Shown here: one piece after another, positions 25,662 through 33,427 of the stretch
Position numbering within the stretch: the stretch's first letter is position 1
Layout: each line of letters opens with the position of its first letter
Program-made: the position numbers and the translations under genes
Notes under the pieces: model-generated
Seen by the model: the letters and a program-made list of their open reading frames with translations, nothing else
The model's database searches: none
Told to the model about the DNA's origin: nothing
NCBI RefSeq assembly: GCF_021390495.1
Contig: NZ_JAJEJP010000003.1
Location: 62,001 to 126,000, forward strand
DNA from: Paraburkholderia sp. ZP32-5
GTDB lineage: Bacteria > Pseudomonadota > Gammaproteobacteria > Burkholderiales > Burkholderiaceae
Length of the DNA: 64,000 nt
Direction of reading: 5' to 3'

Positions 25662-26501
25662 TCACGCAAAGCCGTAGAGCGCCGCGGGATGGTCGACGAG
25701 AATGCGCGCGCGCATCGCCCGGTCGGGTACCCAGCGGTCGAGTAGCGAGCGCAACGCGACCGTATCCGCGTTGCCGTGCTCGGTGACATGCGGCCAATCG
25801 CTGCCCCACACGAGCCGCTCGGGCGCCTCGCGTACGAAGGCCTCGGCGACCCGCGTCGCGTCGTCGTACGGCGCGCCGGTCAGCGTATTCAGATAGGCGC
25901 CGGACAGCTTGAGCCAGCAGCGCTCGCGCGCAAGCAGATCGGCAACGACGCGAAATGCCGGATGCGCGGCGCCCTGCTGCGGCGCGAGCCGCGCGAGATG
26001 ATCGAACACGATCATGCAGGGCAGGCGGTTCAGCACGTCGCGATACTCGACGATCTGATCGCCGGACATATGCAGTTGCGCATGCCAGCCCAACTCGGCG
26101 ATGCGCGCCGCGAGCGGCTCGATCATATCGACCGTCATCACCGTATCGCGCGCGTTCCAGACGCTAAAGCGCAGCCCGCGCACGCCAGCGGCGTCGAGTT
26201 CGCGCAACACGGTAAACGGCGTGTCCGGCGCTACCACGGCGATGCCACGCGCCTCGCCGCCGAACTGCGCGATCGCATCGACGAGGCAGGCGTTATCCGT
26301 GCCGTAACGCTTGGCCTGGACGATCACCGCACGCGTCGTGCCGATCTTGCGCTGCACGCGGCGATAGTCGTCGACGGTCATGCCGGTCATCGGTGCACCG
26401 TTGCCGGGCTGTTCGGGAAAGCGCGGATCGTAGATGTGCAGGTGGCAATCGCATGCGCCTTCGATACGCTCGTTCACGGTTTCAGATACCTGAAGATTCA
26501 T
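25662..26501 (-). CDS. Amidohydrolase 2 family protein (COG3618; lactonase/isomerase-like)
   Basis: This is a 279-residue TIM-barrel hydrolase with CDCHLHIYDPRFP (HxH), LQLHMSG-type histidine (WHAQLHMSGDQIVEY), IVFDHLAR and the metal aspartate in LVWGSDWPHVTEH. Relatives include 2-pyrone-4,6-dicarboxylate lactonase LigI and D-galactarolactone isomerase, so a lactone is a likely substrate. The start is uncertain: ATG at 26501 or GTG at 26507, both after a weak AGAGA site. It lies between the MFS and amidase genes and presumably works in the same pathway. Confidence 0.82.
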   Translation of the reverse strand: MNLQVSETVNERIEGACDCHLHIYDPRFPEQPGNGAPMTGMTVDDYRRVQRKIGTTRAVIVQAKRYGTDNACLVDAIAQFGGEARGIAVVAPDTPFTVLRELDAAGVRGLRFSVWNARDTVMTVDMIEPLAARIAELGWHAQLHMSGDQIVEYRDVLNRLPCMIVFDHLARLAPQQGAAHPAFRVVADLLARERCWLKLSGAYLNTLTGAPYDDATRVAEAFVREAPERLVWGSDWPHVTEHGNADTVALRSLLDRWVPDRAMRARILVDHPAALYGFA

Positions 26502-26556
26502 CGTCACGTTGTCTCTGGTTGATGCGCCCACTGTGGCGAACGTCCGGTTGGTCGCC

Positions 26557-27870
26557 TCAGCTCAGTTGCCGCCCGCGCGTTTCCGGCGAGATCAGCACCA
26601 CGCCCCACGCGAGCAGGAACGCGACCAGCGTGGTCAGCATGCCCATGCGGAAGCCGCTCGCCGAGGTGGCCAACGCGCCGATCAGATACGGCGCGATCAT
26701 GCCGCCGATGCGGCCGCCGTTGTAGGCAACGCCCATCGCGAAGCCGCGCGCGCTGGTCTTTGGCACCAGTTCGGCGGCGAACGGCCCCATGCCCGCGAAC
26801 AGGCCGGTAATGCCCATGCCCGTGAAGAAGCTCGCGATCATCACAGTCGTTTCGCCGTTGCCGTTCACGAACGCGAACACCGCGATTGCACCGATCAGCA
26901 GATAGATCGAGAAGGTTGGCTTGCGGCCGATGCGATCGACGAGCAGCGCGAACACCGCGAAGCCGAAGATCGACCCGAGCTGCTGCGCGAACGTGAAGCT
27001 CAAGCTGTGCACGAAGTTGAAGTGCTTGACGGTCAGCAGGAACGTCGGCGTCCACGTGAAAACAGCCCAGTACACGTACTGCACGAAGAAAATGAACCCG
27101 AACGCCTTCGCGAGTCCGCCGAAGTTGCCACGGCGGAACAGATCGCCGATCTGTCCGCGCTCGCCGCCGGATTGCACGCGCGATTGCCACACCGGCGATT
27201 CGGGTGTGCGGCGCGCGAGCGGATACAACAGCACGATCGGCAATACACCGAGGCCATACACCCAGCGCCAGCCGCCATGATCGAGGCCGCCCGACAGGTT
27301 CGAAATCAGCGCCACCACGCCGATCGCGAGGAGCGAGCCGAGTGGCAGGCCGAACTGCATCATCGCCCCGCCCTTGCCGCGATGCTCGGGCTTCCATGTC
27401 TCCGCGACGAGCGCGGCACCCGCGGTCCACGCGCCGCCCATGCCGAGGCCCGCCAGCGTGCGCAGCACCGCCAGTGAAGCCGGGCCTTGCACGAACGCGG
27501 TGAGCCCAGTGAAGATCGAATAGACGAGAATGGTCAGTATCAGCGTGCGCACGCGGCCGATGCGGTCCGCCACCCAACCGAACCCGATACCGCCGACGAT
27601 CAATCCTGCCGCGGCGATACTGCCGATCGCACCGGCCTGCGCGCGCGTCAATGCGAAGTACGCGATGAAGGCGGGCACGGTCAACGAGAACACGAAGATC
27701 TCATAGACCTCGAACAGCCAGCCGAGCCCCGCGAGTGCGAGCACGCGCCACGCGCCGCTCGTGACCTGCCGGTACCACGGTCCCGCCGGGGTGTGGTCCA
27801 CCTGACTCGCCGGTCTGGTATCCGTTTCCGACGGGTGCGGAGTCTGGCCTGCCTGTGCGTGATGCTGCAT
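26557..27870 (-). CDS. MFS transporter, aromatic/organic acid:H+ symporter type
   Basis: This 437-residue, 12-helix permease has the loop-2 motif FGWVADRIGRVRTL and the matching second-half ALLVDRIGRKPTF, with RTLAGLGMGGAWTAGAALV in helix 4-5. The pattern is that of AAHS/SHS-type symporters for aromatic acids or other carboxylates. AGGAG eight bases before the ATG at 27870 sets the start; the upstream extension has no support. It is flanked by the GntR regulator and the amidohydrolase, so it probably imports the substrate of this cluster. Confidence 0.87.
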   Translation of the reverse strand: MQHHAQAGQTPHPSETDTRPASQVDHTPAGPWYRQVTSGAWRVLALAGLGWLFEVYEIFVFSLTVPAFIAYFALTRAQAGAIGSIAAAGLIVGGIGFGWVADRIGRVRTLILTILVYSIFTGLTAFVQGPASLAVLRTLAGLGMGGAWTAGAALVAETWKPEHRGKGGAMMQFGLPLGSLLAIGVVALISNLSGGLDHGGWRWVYGLGVLPIVLLYPLARRTPESPVWQSRVQSGGERGQIGDLFRRGNFGGLAKAFGFIFFVQYVYWAVFTWTPTFLLTVKHFNFVHSLSFTFAQQLGSIFGFAVFALLVDRIGRKPTFSIYLLIGAIAVFAFVNGNGETTVMIASFFTGMGITGLFAGMGPFAAELVPKTSARGFAMGVAYNGGRIGGMIAPYLIGALATSASGFRMGMLTTLVAFLLAWGVVLISPETRGRQLS

Positions 27871-27969
27871 GTTGTCGTCTCCTGTGGTGCTTTTTTCAAT
27901 CCGGGTCTTCGTCGTACCCATCCTGCTCATGCGGCGCGTTGTATTTGTTGTCGCCGTCCTCGACTGGAA

Positions 27970-28659
27970 TCAGCCTGCTCTCGCTTCGGTATCCTCGTAG
28001 GTTGCCGCCATGTAGGTCTCGACGATACTCGGCAGATTCAGTAATACGTGCTCGCGCTTGAGCGCCGCCGCCAGAGCAAAATCACGCGCCTTCAACGCCT
28101 GCATGATCTTCCTCGTGTATTGCAGCGAGCGGCTCTTGTCGAGCCTGCGCGACAGCAGGTTGAAGCGCAGCGGCTCAGCGGTTTCATAGAGCCGGTTCAG
28201 CGCGTCCTGCAGTGGCTTGTTGCCGAGAAACCGCGAGCTGGCGTCATAGAAATTGCGGATCTCCTGCACGTACTGCCCGACATTGCGGGCTTCGAACGCC
28301 GACGCCATGCGCTGATGACACTCGTTCATTTCTTTCAGCAGCGGCTTCAGATCGTCGATGTCGCCAAGACGCAGCATCGCGTAGCTTTGCAGCTCGGCGC
28401 GCAGCAGGTACATGTCGCGGATTTCACGCTCGCTGTACAACGTCACGCGAAAGCCGCGCCGCTGTATATGGGTGACCAGACCGCTTTGCTCCAGCAGACG
28501 CAAGGCCTCACGGATCGGTCCACGGCTGCTGCCATAGCGACGCTCCAGATCCTGCTCGCGCAGCGGTTGGCCGGGGCGGAACGTGCCGTCGATGATCGAG
28601 CGGCGAATCTGTTCCTTCAGGAAATACGGGATGGTGCCCGGAATCGATGCCTGCTCCAT
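27970..28659 (-). CDS. GntR family transcriptional regulator (FCD subfamily)
   Basis: This 229-residue protein has an N-terminal winged helix (QIRRSIIDGTFRPGQPLREQ, YGSSRGPIREALRLLEQSGL) and a C-terminal all-helical FCD ligand domain with the metal/acid-binding pattern RNFYDASSRF and KREHVLL. FCD regulators sense carboxylic acids and control neighbouring catabolic genes. The ATG overlaps the CoA-transferase stop (TGATG). A palindrome TTGTCTACAA at 30023-30032, between the divergent CoA-transferase and lyase genes, fits the N-GT-N2-AC-N operator pattern of FadR-type regulators. Confidence 0.9.
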   Translation of the reverse strand: MEQASIPGTIPYFLKEQIRRSIIDGTFRPGQPLREQDLERRYGSSRGPIREALRLLEQSGLVTHIQRRGFRVTLYSEREIRDMYLLRAELQSYAMLRLGDIDDLKPLLKEMNECHQRMASAFEARNVGQYVQEIRNFYDASSRFLGNKPLQDALNRLYETAEPLRFNLLSRRLDKSRSLQYTRKIMQALKARDFALAAALKREHVLLNLPSIVETYMAATYEDTEARAG

Positions 28660-29855
28660 CACTCCGCATCCTTGTCGACGACGATGCCGACCGATGCAAG
28701 CACCTCTTCGGTATGCTCGCCAAGCCTCGGTGCGGCACGTTGCGCGGCTAGCGGCACGGCGCCAAACCGGAACGGTCGCGCAAGTCCGCGATACGGGCCG
28801 GCGTTGTCATGCCGGTAGGTTTCCACGAGTCCTTGAGCGAGCACCTGCGGATGATCGAACATGTCCTCGATATCTCGCGCGGCCGAACACGGCACCTGTT
28901 CGCCGAAAATCTGCTCCCATTCCTTCGCGGAATGCGCGCGTAACGCGTCGCGCAAGACCGGTACGATTTCGTCCGCGTGTTCGGCGCGCTTCCTGACGGT
29001 GTCGAAACGCGGATCGGCGGCGAGTTGCGGACGGCCGATCAGTTCGCACAGCGCAGCCCAGAAATGCGGCGTGTTGGCCGAAAGATAGATGCTGCCCTCG
29101 CCAGTTGGATGCAAACCGGTGATGCCGCCCGACCGCATGTCGCGAAAGCGCTCGCGCGGCTCGCTGTCTGCCCATACGAAGCGCGCGGACTGCATCGCGA
29201 GCGCGCTGGCGAGCAGCGACACGCCGACATACTGCCCATGCCCGGTGCGTTCGCGCGCATACAGCGCCGAAGCGACGCTCGCGGCAAGCATCGATGCCGC
29301 GTAATAGTCGACCACCGATCCGTACACGATCTCCGCGTCGCCCGGCGCCCCTTGCAGCGAGCAGATGCCGGACATCGATTGCAGCACCTGGTCGTAACCG
29401 GCCTTGTCGCGCATCGGCCCGGTATCCCCGTAACCGGTGAGCGCACAGTAGATCAGACGCGGATTGCGCTCGCGCAGTGAGTCATAGGCGATGCCGAGCT
29501 TGGCCGGCACGGCCGGGCGAAAGTTATGCACCAGCACGTCCGCCTGATCCACCAGCTTCATCAGCGCGTCGTGCCCCGCTTGCGTTTTCAGGTCGAGCAC
29601 GATGCCGAGCTTGCCACGATTCACGCCGAGAAAGGCGCGGCTTTCCTGCGGCAGCGTGGATGGGTAATTGCGAAGGTTGTCGCCTTGCGGCGGCTCGACC
29701 TTGATGACCTCCGCACCCTGATCGGCAAGGAGCGTGCACCCATATGGACCCGCGATATAGGCGCTCAAATCCAGCACCTTGATGCCGGCGAGCGGTCCGG
29801 CGGAGTGATCGGCGATGGCCGGCGTAGCGGCGGATTCGTGCGATGAAGACGTCAT
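28659..29855 (-). CDS. CaiB/BaiF (family III) CoA-transferase
   Basis: This 398-residue enzyme has GIKVLDLSAYIAGPYGCTLL, AEVIKVEPPQGDNLR, DVLVHNFRPAVPAKLGI and LIYCALTGYGDTGP, followed by AGYDQVLQSMSGI. The catalytic aspartate of family III enzymes corresponds to the D in KAGYDQ. It would move CoA from a donor such as succinyl-CoA to an organic acid. A divergent CitE-like lyase next door suggests activation followed by C-C cleavage, as in citramalate, malate or itaconate use. No strong ribosome site precedes the ATG at 29855, so the start may be slightly internal. Confidence 0.88.
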   Translation of the reverse strand: MTSSSHESAATPAIADHSAGPLAGIKVLDLSAYIAGPYGCTLLADQGAEVIKVEPPQGDNLRNYPSTLPQESRAFLGVNRGKLGIVLDLKTQAGHDALMKLVDQADVLVHNFRPAVPAKLGIAYDSLRERNPRLIYCALTGYGDTGPMRDKAGYDQVLQSMSGICSLQGAPGDAEIVYGSVVDYYAASMLAASVASALYARERTGHGQYVGVSLLASALAMQSARFVWADSEPRERFRDMRSGGITGLHPTGEGSIYLSANTPHFWAALCELIGRPQLAADPRFDTVRKRAEHADEIVPVLRDALRAHSAKEWEQIFGEQVPCSAARDIEDMFDHPQVLAQGLVETYRHDNAGPYRGLARPFRFGAVPLAAQRAAPRLGEHTEEVLASVGIVVDKDAE

Positions 29856-30020
29856 GTCGAACTAGGTAAATGGCAACTGCGAGGCAATGGCGATGCAACT
29901 GCGCGGTAAATACGAAGCAGCCCAGGGTCAGCCGGCGATGACTCTGCGGCGGCTGCCGGGCCACGGAAACAGCACCCGTGGTTGTATGAAACACAGCCTC
30001 AATGTAGAGTACAGAAAATA

Positions 30021-30034
30021 AATTGTCTACAATT
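30021..30034. promoter_or_regulatory. Operator palindrome AATTGT-CT-ACAATT for the GntR regulator
   Basis: Perfect 6-bp arms around two bases, located 16 bp before the lyase ATG and 166 bp before the CoA-transferase start. The core TTGTCTACAA fits the GT-N2-AC pattern of FCD-type GntR operators. Binding here would block lyase expression. Confidence 0.6.
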
Positions 30035-30049
30035 TTTGAGAAGCCAATC

Positions 30050-30940
30050 ATGTCATCGAATGCCGGCAATCTACTGATGCGCAGCAAGCTGTTCGTCCCC
30101 GCGTCACGCCCCGAACTGTTCGCAAAGGCCATGCAAGGCGCTGCCGACGCGATTTCATTCGATCTCGAAGATGCCGTCGAGGAAAGCCGCAAGGCCAGCG
30201 CGCGCGGCACGTTGCGCCAGTATCTGTCGACGCCCGAGGCCAGCGCTGCAGGCAAGACGCTGATCGTGCGCATCAACGCGATCGACACGCCCCACTTTGC
30301 CGACGACGTAACCGCGTGCGCGCAAGACGGCCTTCACATGCTGAATCTGCCGAAGGTCGAAGATCCCGACGCCGTACGCCAATTGGCGGCGATGCTCGAT
30401 GCGCTCGAACGCGAGCGCGGCATTGCGGCGCCGATCGGCATTCTCGCCAACATCGAGTCGCCGCGGGGGTTGCGTCACGCGGCGCAGATCGCACTCGCGC
30501 ATCCACGTGTGAGAGGTTTGCAGCTTGGCTTCGGCGACCTGTTCGGGCCGCTTGGCATCTCGCAGCGCGAAACCTCCGCATTACAGGCGGTCCGCTTGCA
30601 GGTGCGGCTCGCGGCGGGCGAAGCCGGCATCGAAGCCTACGACGGCGCTTTCGTCGATATTGCAGACCCCGAAGGATTCACGGTGGACGCGAAATCCGCG
30701 TTCGCGCTCGGCTTCGCCGGCAAGAGCTGCATCCATCCAACCCAGGTCGCACTCGCCAATGACGCGTTCCGCCCCAGCCAGGAAGAAGTGGATCACGCGT
30801 TGCGCGTCGTCGCCGCGGCAAAAGAGGCCCTCAACGAAGGCGTCGGCGCGTTCAAGGTGGACGGCAAGCTCGTCGACGGACCATTCATCACCCGAGCGGA
30901 AAAACTCGCGGAGTTGGGGCGCGCGCTCGGCATGGCGTGA
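30050..30940 (+). CDS. HpcH/HpaI aldolase/citrate lyase family protein (CitE-like acyl-CoA lyase)
   Basis: This is a 296-residue TIM-barrel lyase: MRSKLFVPASRPELFAKAM, DAISFDLEDAVEESRKASAR (metal-binding acidic residues), LNLPKVEDPDAV, ILANIESPRGLRHA, LQLGFGDL and GKSCIHPTQVALAN. CitE-like enzymes cleave malyl-, methylmalyl- or citramalyl-CoA to acetyl- or propionyl-CoA plus an oxo-acid. Together with the divergent CoA-transferase this suggests the pair CoA-ester formation and cleavage. GAGAAG lies six bases before the ATG at 30050; an upstream TTG inside the operator is unlikely. Confidence 0.87.
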   Translation: MSSNAGNLLMRSKLFVPASRPELFAKAMQGAADAISFDLEDAVEESRKASARGTLRQYLSTPEASAAGKTLIVRINAIDTPHFADDVTACAQDGLHMLNLPKVEDPDAVRQLAAMLDALERERGIAAPIGILANIESPRGLRHAAQIALAHPRVRGLQLGFGDLFGPLGISQRETSALQAVRLQVRLAAGEAGIEAYDGAFVDIADPEGFTVDAKSAFALGFAGKSCIHPTQVALANDAFRPSQEEVDHALRVVAAAKEALNEGVGAFKVDGKLVDGPFITRAEKLAELGRALGMA

Positions 30941-31682
30941 TGAGCATCGCCACGGCAAGCATCTGAAACTACGCAAAATCTGCCGACGAATACACGGTAT
31001 TGCCATGACCTCGGCGATCCGGGCGCGGAGGTCTGTATTCGCAACGCAGACGGATTCAGATCGAACTACACGCGCACGCCGCCCGGCTCATCAATCATCA
31101 TATGGCGGCTCGGGACGCGAGAGCGCTCGACGTCACATGATAGAGCCCGGCAGTTGCCAGGTACGTCAGCGCGAATACCAGTTTCATCCGCCGCGCAGCT
31201 AAAGCATCGGTTTTCGCCAAAGAAAAGCAAGTTGTTGATCCTGCGAGAATGGCATGCTTCGTGGACGACTTTGCGCTCACTATCTAAAGCGTTGCACCAG
31301 AGCCCCGGCTGTCTTCCCGGATCACAAAACCCGCCCGCTTCCCGTCGGCGCATCACGGCAAGTACCGCCAGCCGTTCATCCAGTATCTACGACGCACGGA
31401 TACCGGGCGCGACATCCGTGCGCACAAAGATGATGGCGACACACCGCTGAACGCCCCGCCTGTTCAAACGTGGGCGCGCGGCCAATCCCATCTTGAGTTG
31501 TGTGGAGCGTCTTTGGAGCATCGTGTCCAATTCGGAACGCTCCGGCGCCAGCCGCATCGCCAGCGCGGCAGGTGCTTCGTGCGTCTCATCCGATACGACG
31601 ACCGCGTCGGCGCCACTATCCAACGTCTTTGCGAAACACTCGAAGCTCCGACTACGATCACGCTTGCCAAAGCCCTGGAGTT
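30941..31682. other. 742-bp stretch without a recognised gene
   Basis: Short open frames exist on both strands, but none has a ribosome site with family-like sequence. A minus-strand frame around 31387-31670 has a composition close to coding DNA (for example SGADAVVVSDETHEA, LAMRLAPERSELDTML) and might be a decayed gene. I cannot name a family. The stretch separates the CoA-transferase/lyase cluster from the low-oxygen island. Confidence 0.4.
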
Positions 31683-33416
31683 TCAGGTCCTGGACGGCTC
31701 ATTGCTCAACGGCTCACCTTGCTTGCACTGCAAATCGAACCACGCAGCAACTGCCTGTTCGAGATTGAGAAACATACGCTCGTGTCCAAGCGCCTTGCCG
31801 AGCGGCGCCCTGTCGACGACGGCGAACACTTCCGGGCTCAGACCGACCAGCCAGAGAGTAACCCCATGTTCCCGGGATTTTTTCTCCGCCTCGGTCAACA
31901 TCTTGAGCGCCGTGTACTCCAGGTCGAATACCGCCCGCATGTCCAGAGCGACGACTCGCGGATGCGCCTGCTCGATCAGCGGTGTGATCTTGTGACCGAT
32001 ATTCGCGGCATTGGCAAAAAAGATCCGCCCTTCCGGCCGAAGAAGCAGCAACCCGGGGAATTCCTCATCGTCGGGATATTTGTCGGAGACCGGCCGGAAT
32101 ACGGATGTGCCACGCTTGCGGCGGAGTACATGCACGGGTGGATCGGACACCTGGTAGGCGAGTGCCACGACGGACACGAGAATGGCAATCAGAATGCCCT
32201 TCAACGTACCGACCAGCACGACGCCCGCGAGCGCCACCAGCGCCCACACGAACTCGGTGCGTCTGACGGCGAGTATCGCGCGGAACTCCGCCGGCTTGAG
32301 CAGGCCGATCGAATAGACGATGACCACGGCGGCGAGCGTTGCATGCGGCATGAGTCCGATCAGCGGTGCGAGCAGCAGCATCGTGCCGAGGGTCACCGCG
32401 GCCGTCACGCACTCCGCCAGTTGAGAACGCGCACCCACCAGACGATTCACCGCCGTCTGCGTGGTTCCGCCTCCCGCCGGCATGGACCCGAACAGCGCGC
32501 CAACCGCGTTACCCAATCCTGTCGCTAGCAATTCGCGATTCGGCTCCGGCATGGGCTCCTCGCTTCGAACGAATGCTCGCCCCGACGCAATCGTTTCGGT
32601 GAAGCTCATCAGCGCGATGCCCATCGCCGCCGGCCAGAGCGCCTCGATAAGACCGAGGTTGGGCATGACGATCGATGGCAGCCCCGTCGGAATGTGGCCG
32701 ACGGTTTCGACACCATACTGCTGCAACCCGACGAGACCGACGCTAGCGATCCCGCAAGCCACAGCGATCAGCGGGGCCGGTGATTTCGGGTAGAAATGTT
32801 CGAGTGCGACAAGGATCGCAATCGTCGCCAGACCGACGATAACCGTCGCAGCCGATGCGTGAGGCAACCCCGTGACGAGCGCATACACGTTGTGGGCGAA
32901 CGAGCCTTTTACGACGTGAAGCCCGATCAGTTTGGGCAACTGGTCGAGCACGATAACGATGGCAATACCGCCCTTGAAACCCGTCAGCACCGGATCGGAA
33001 ATGAAGTTTGCGACGAATCCGAGCCTGAATATCGCGGCGAGCACGAGGATGAAACCAACCAGCAACGTGAGCGTAGCCGTCGCGATCGCAAGTTGTGCCG
33101 CTCCACCGCCGGGAGCGACCTGCCCGAGCGCCGATGCGGTCAGGATGGCCAGCGTTGCACTGGTGCTGACGCTAAGCGGTTTTGACGTGCCGAACAGTGC
33201 GTATATCAGCATCGGCACAAAAGCCGTGTAGAGGCCCACCTGGACCGGCAACCCGGCAACGGTGGCGTAAGCCATCGACTTCGGCAGCACGACGGCCGCC
33301 GCCGTCACACCGGCGATGACATCCGGCTTGATCCACGACTTCTGATAGTCGCGAACCCATTCGAGAATCGGCAGGCGAAAATGCGAATCGTGCCGCGGCG
33401 GAGATGGGTTGAGCAT
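31683..33416 (-). CDS. SulP family inorganic anion transporter with STAS domain
   Basis: This 577-residue protein has an N-terminal SulP membrane domain of 10-14 helices (KPDVIAGVTAAAVVLPKSMA, GLPVQVGLYTAFVPMLIY) and a C-terminal STAS domain around residues 430-560 (RVVALDMRAVFDLEYTALKM). SulP carriers move sulfate, bicarbonate, dicarboxylates or other anions. The start at 33416 follows GAGG nine bases upstream. It begins 11 bp after the antiporter-fusion gene stop, so the two form an operon expressed from the FNR-type promoter at 35938-35978. The transported anion cannot be read from sequence. Confidence 0.9.
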   Translation of the reverse strand: MLNPSPPRHDSHFRLPILEWVRDYQKSWIKPDVIAGVTAAAVVLPKSMAYATVAGLPVQVGLYTAFVPMLIYALFGTSKPLSVSTSATLAILTASALGQVAPGGGAAQLAIATATLTLLVGFILVLAAIFRLGFVANFISDPVLTGFKGGIAIVIVLDQLPKLIGLHVVKGSFAHNVYALVTGLPHASAATVIVGLATIAILVALEHFYPKSPAPLIAVACGIASVGLVGLQQYGVETVGHIPTGLPSIVMPNLGLIEALWPAAMGIALMSFTETIASGRAFVRSEEPMPEPNRELLATGLGNAVGALFGSMPAGGGTTQTAVNRLVGARSQLAECVTAAVTLGTMLLLAPLIGLMPHATLAAVVIVYSIGLLKPAEFRAILAVRRTEFVWALVALAGVVLVGTLKGILIAILVSVVALAYQVSDPPVHVLRRKRGTSVFRPVSDKYPDDEEFPGLLLLRPEGRIFFANAANIGHKITPLIEQAHPRVVALDMRAVFDLEYTALKMLTEAEKKSREHGVTLWLVGLSPEVFAVVDRAPLGKALGHERMFLNLEQAVAAWFDLQCKQGEPLSNEPSRT

Positions 33417-33427
33417 GATCGAGAGCC

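Noticed and set aside
24380..25786. Long plus-strand open frames over the amidase and amidohydrolase genes
   Set aside because: They are rich in Arg, His and Gly with no family pattern and lie antisense to intact genes; typical shadows of GC-rich coding DNA.
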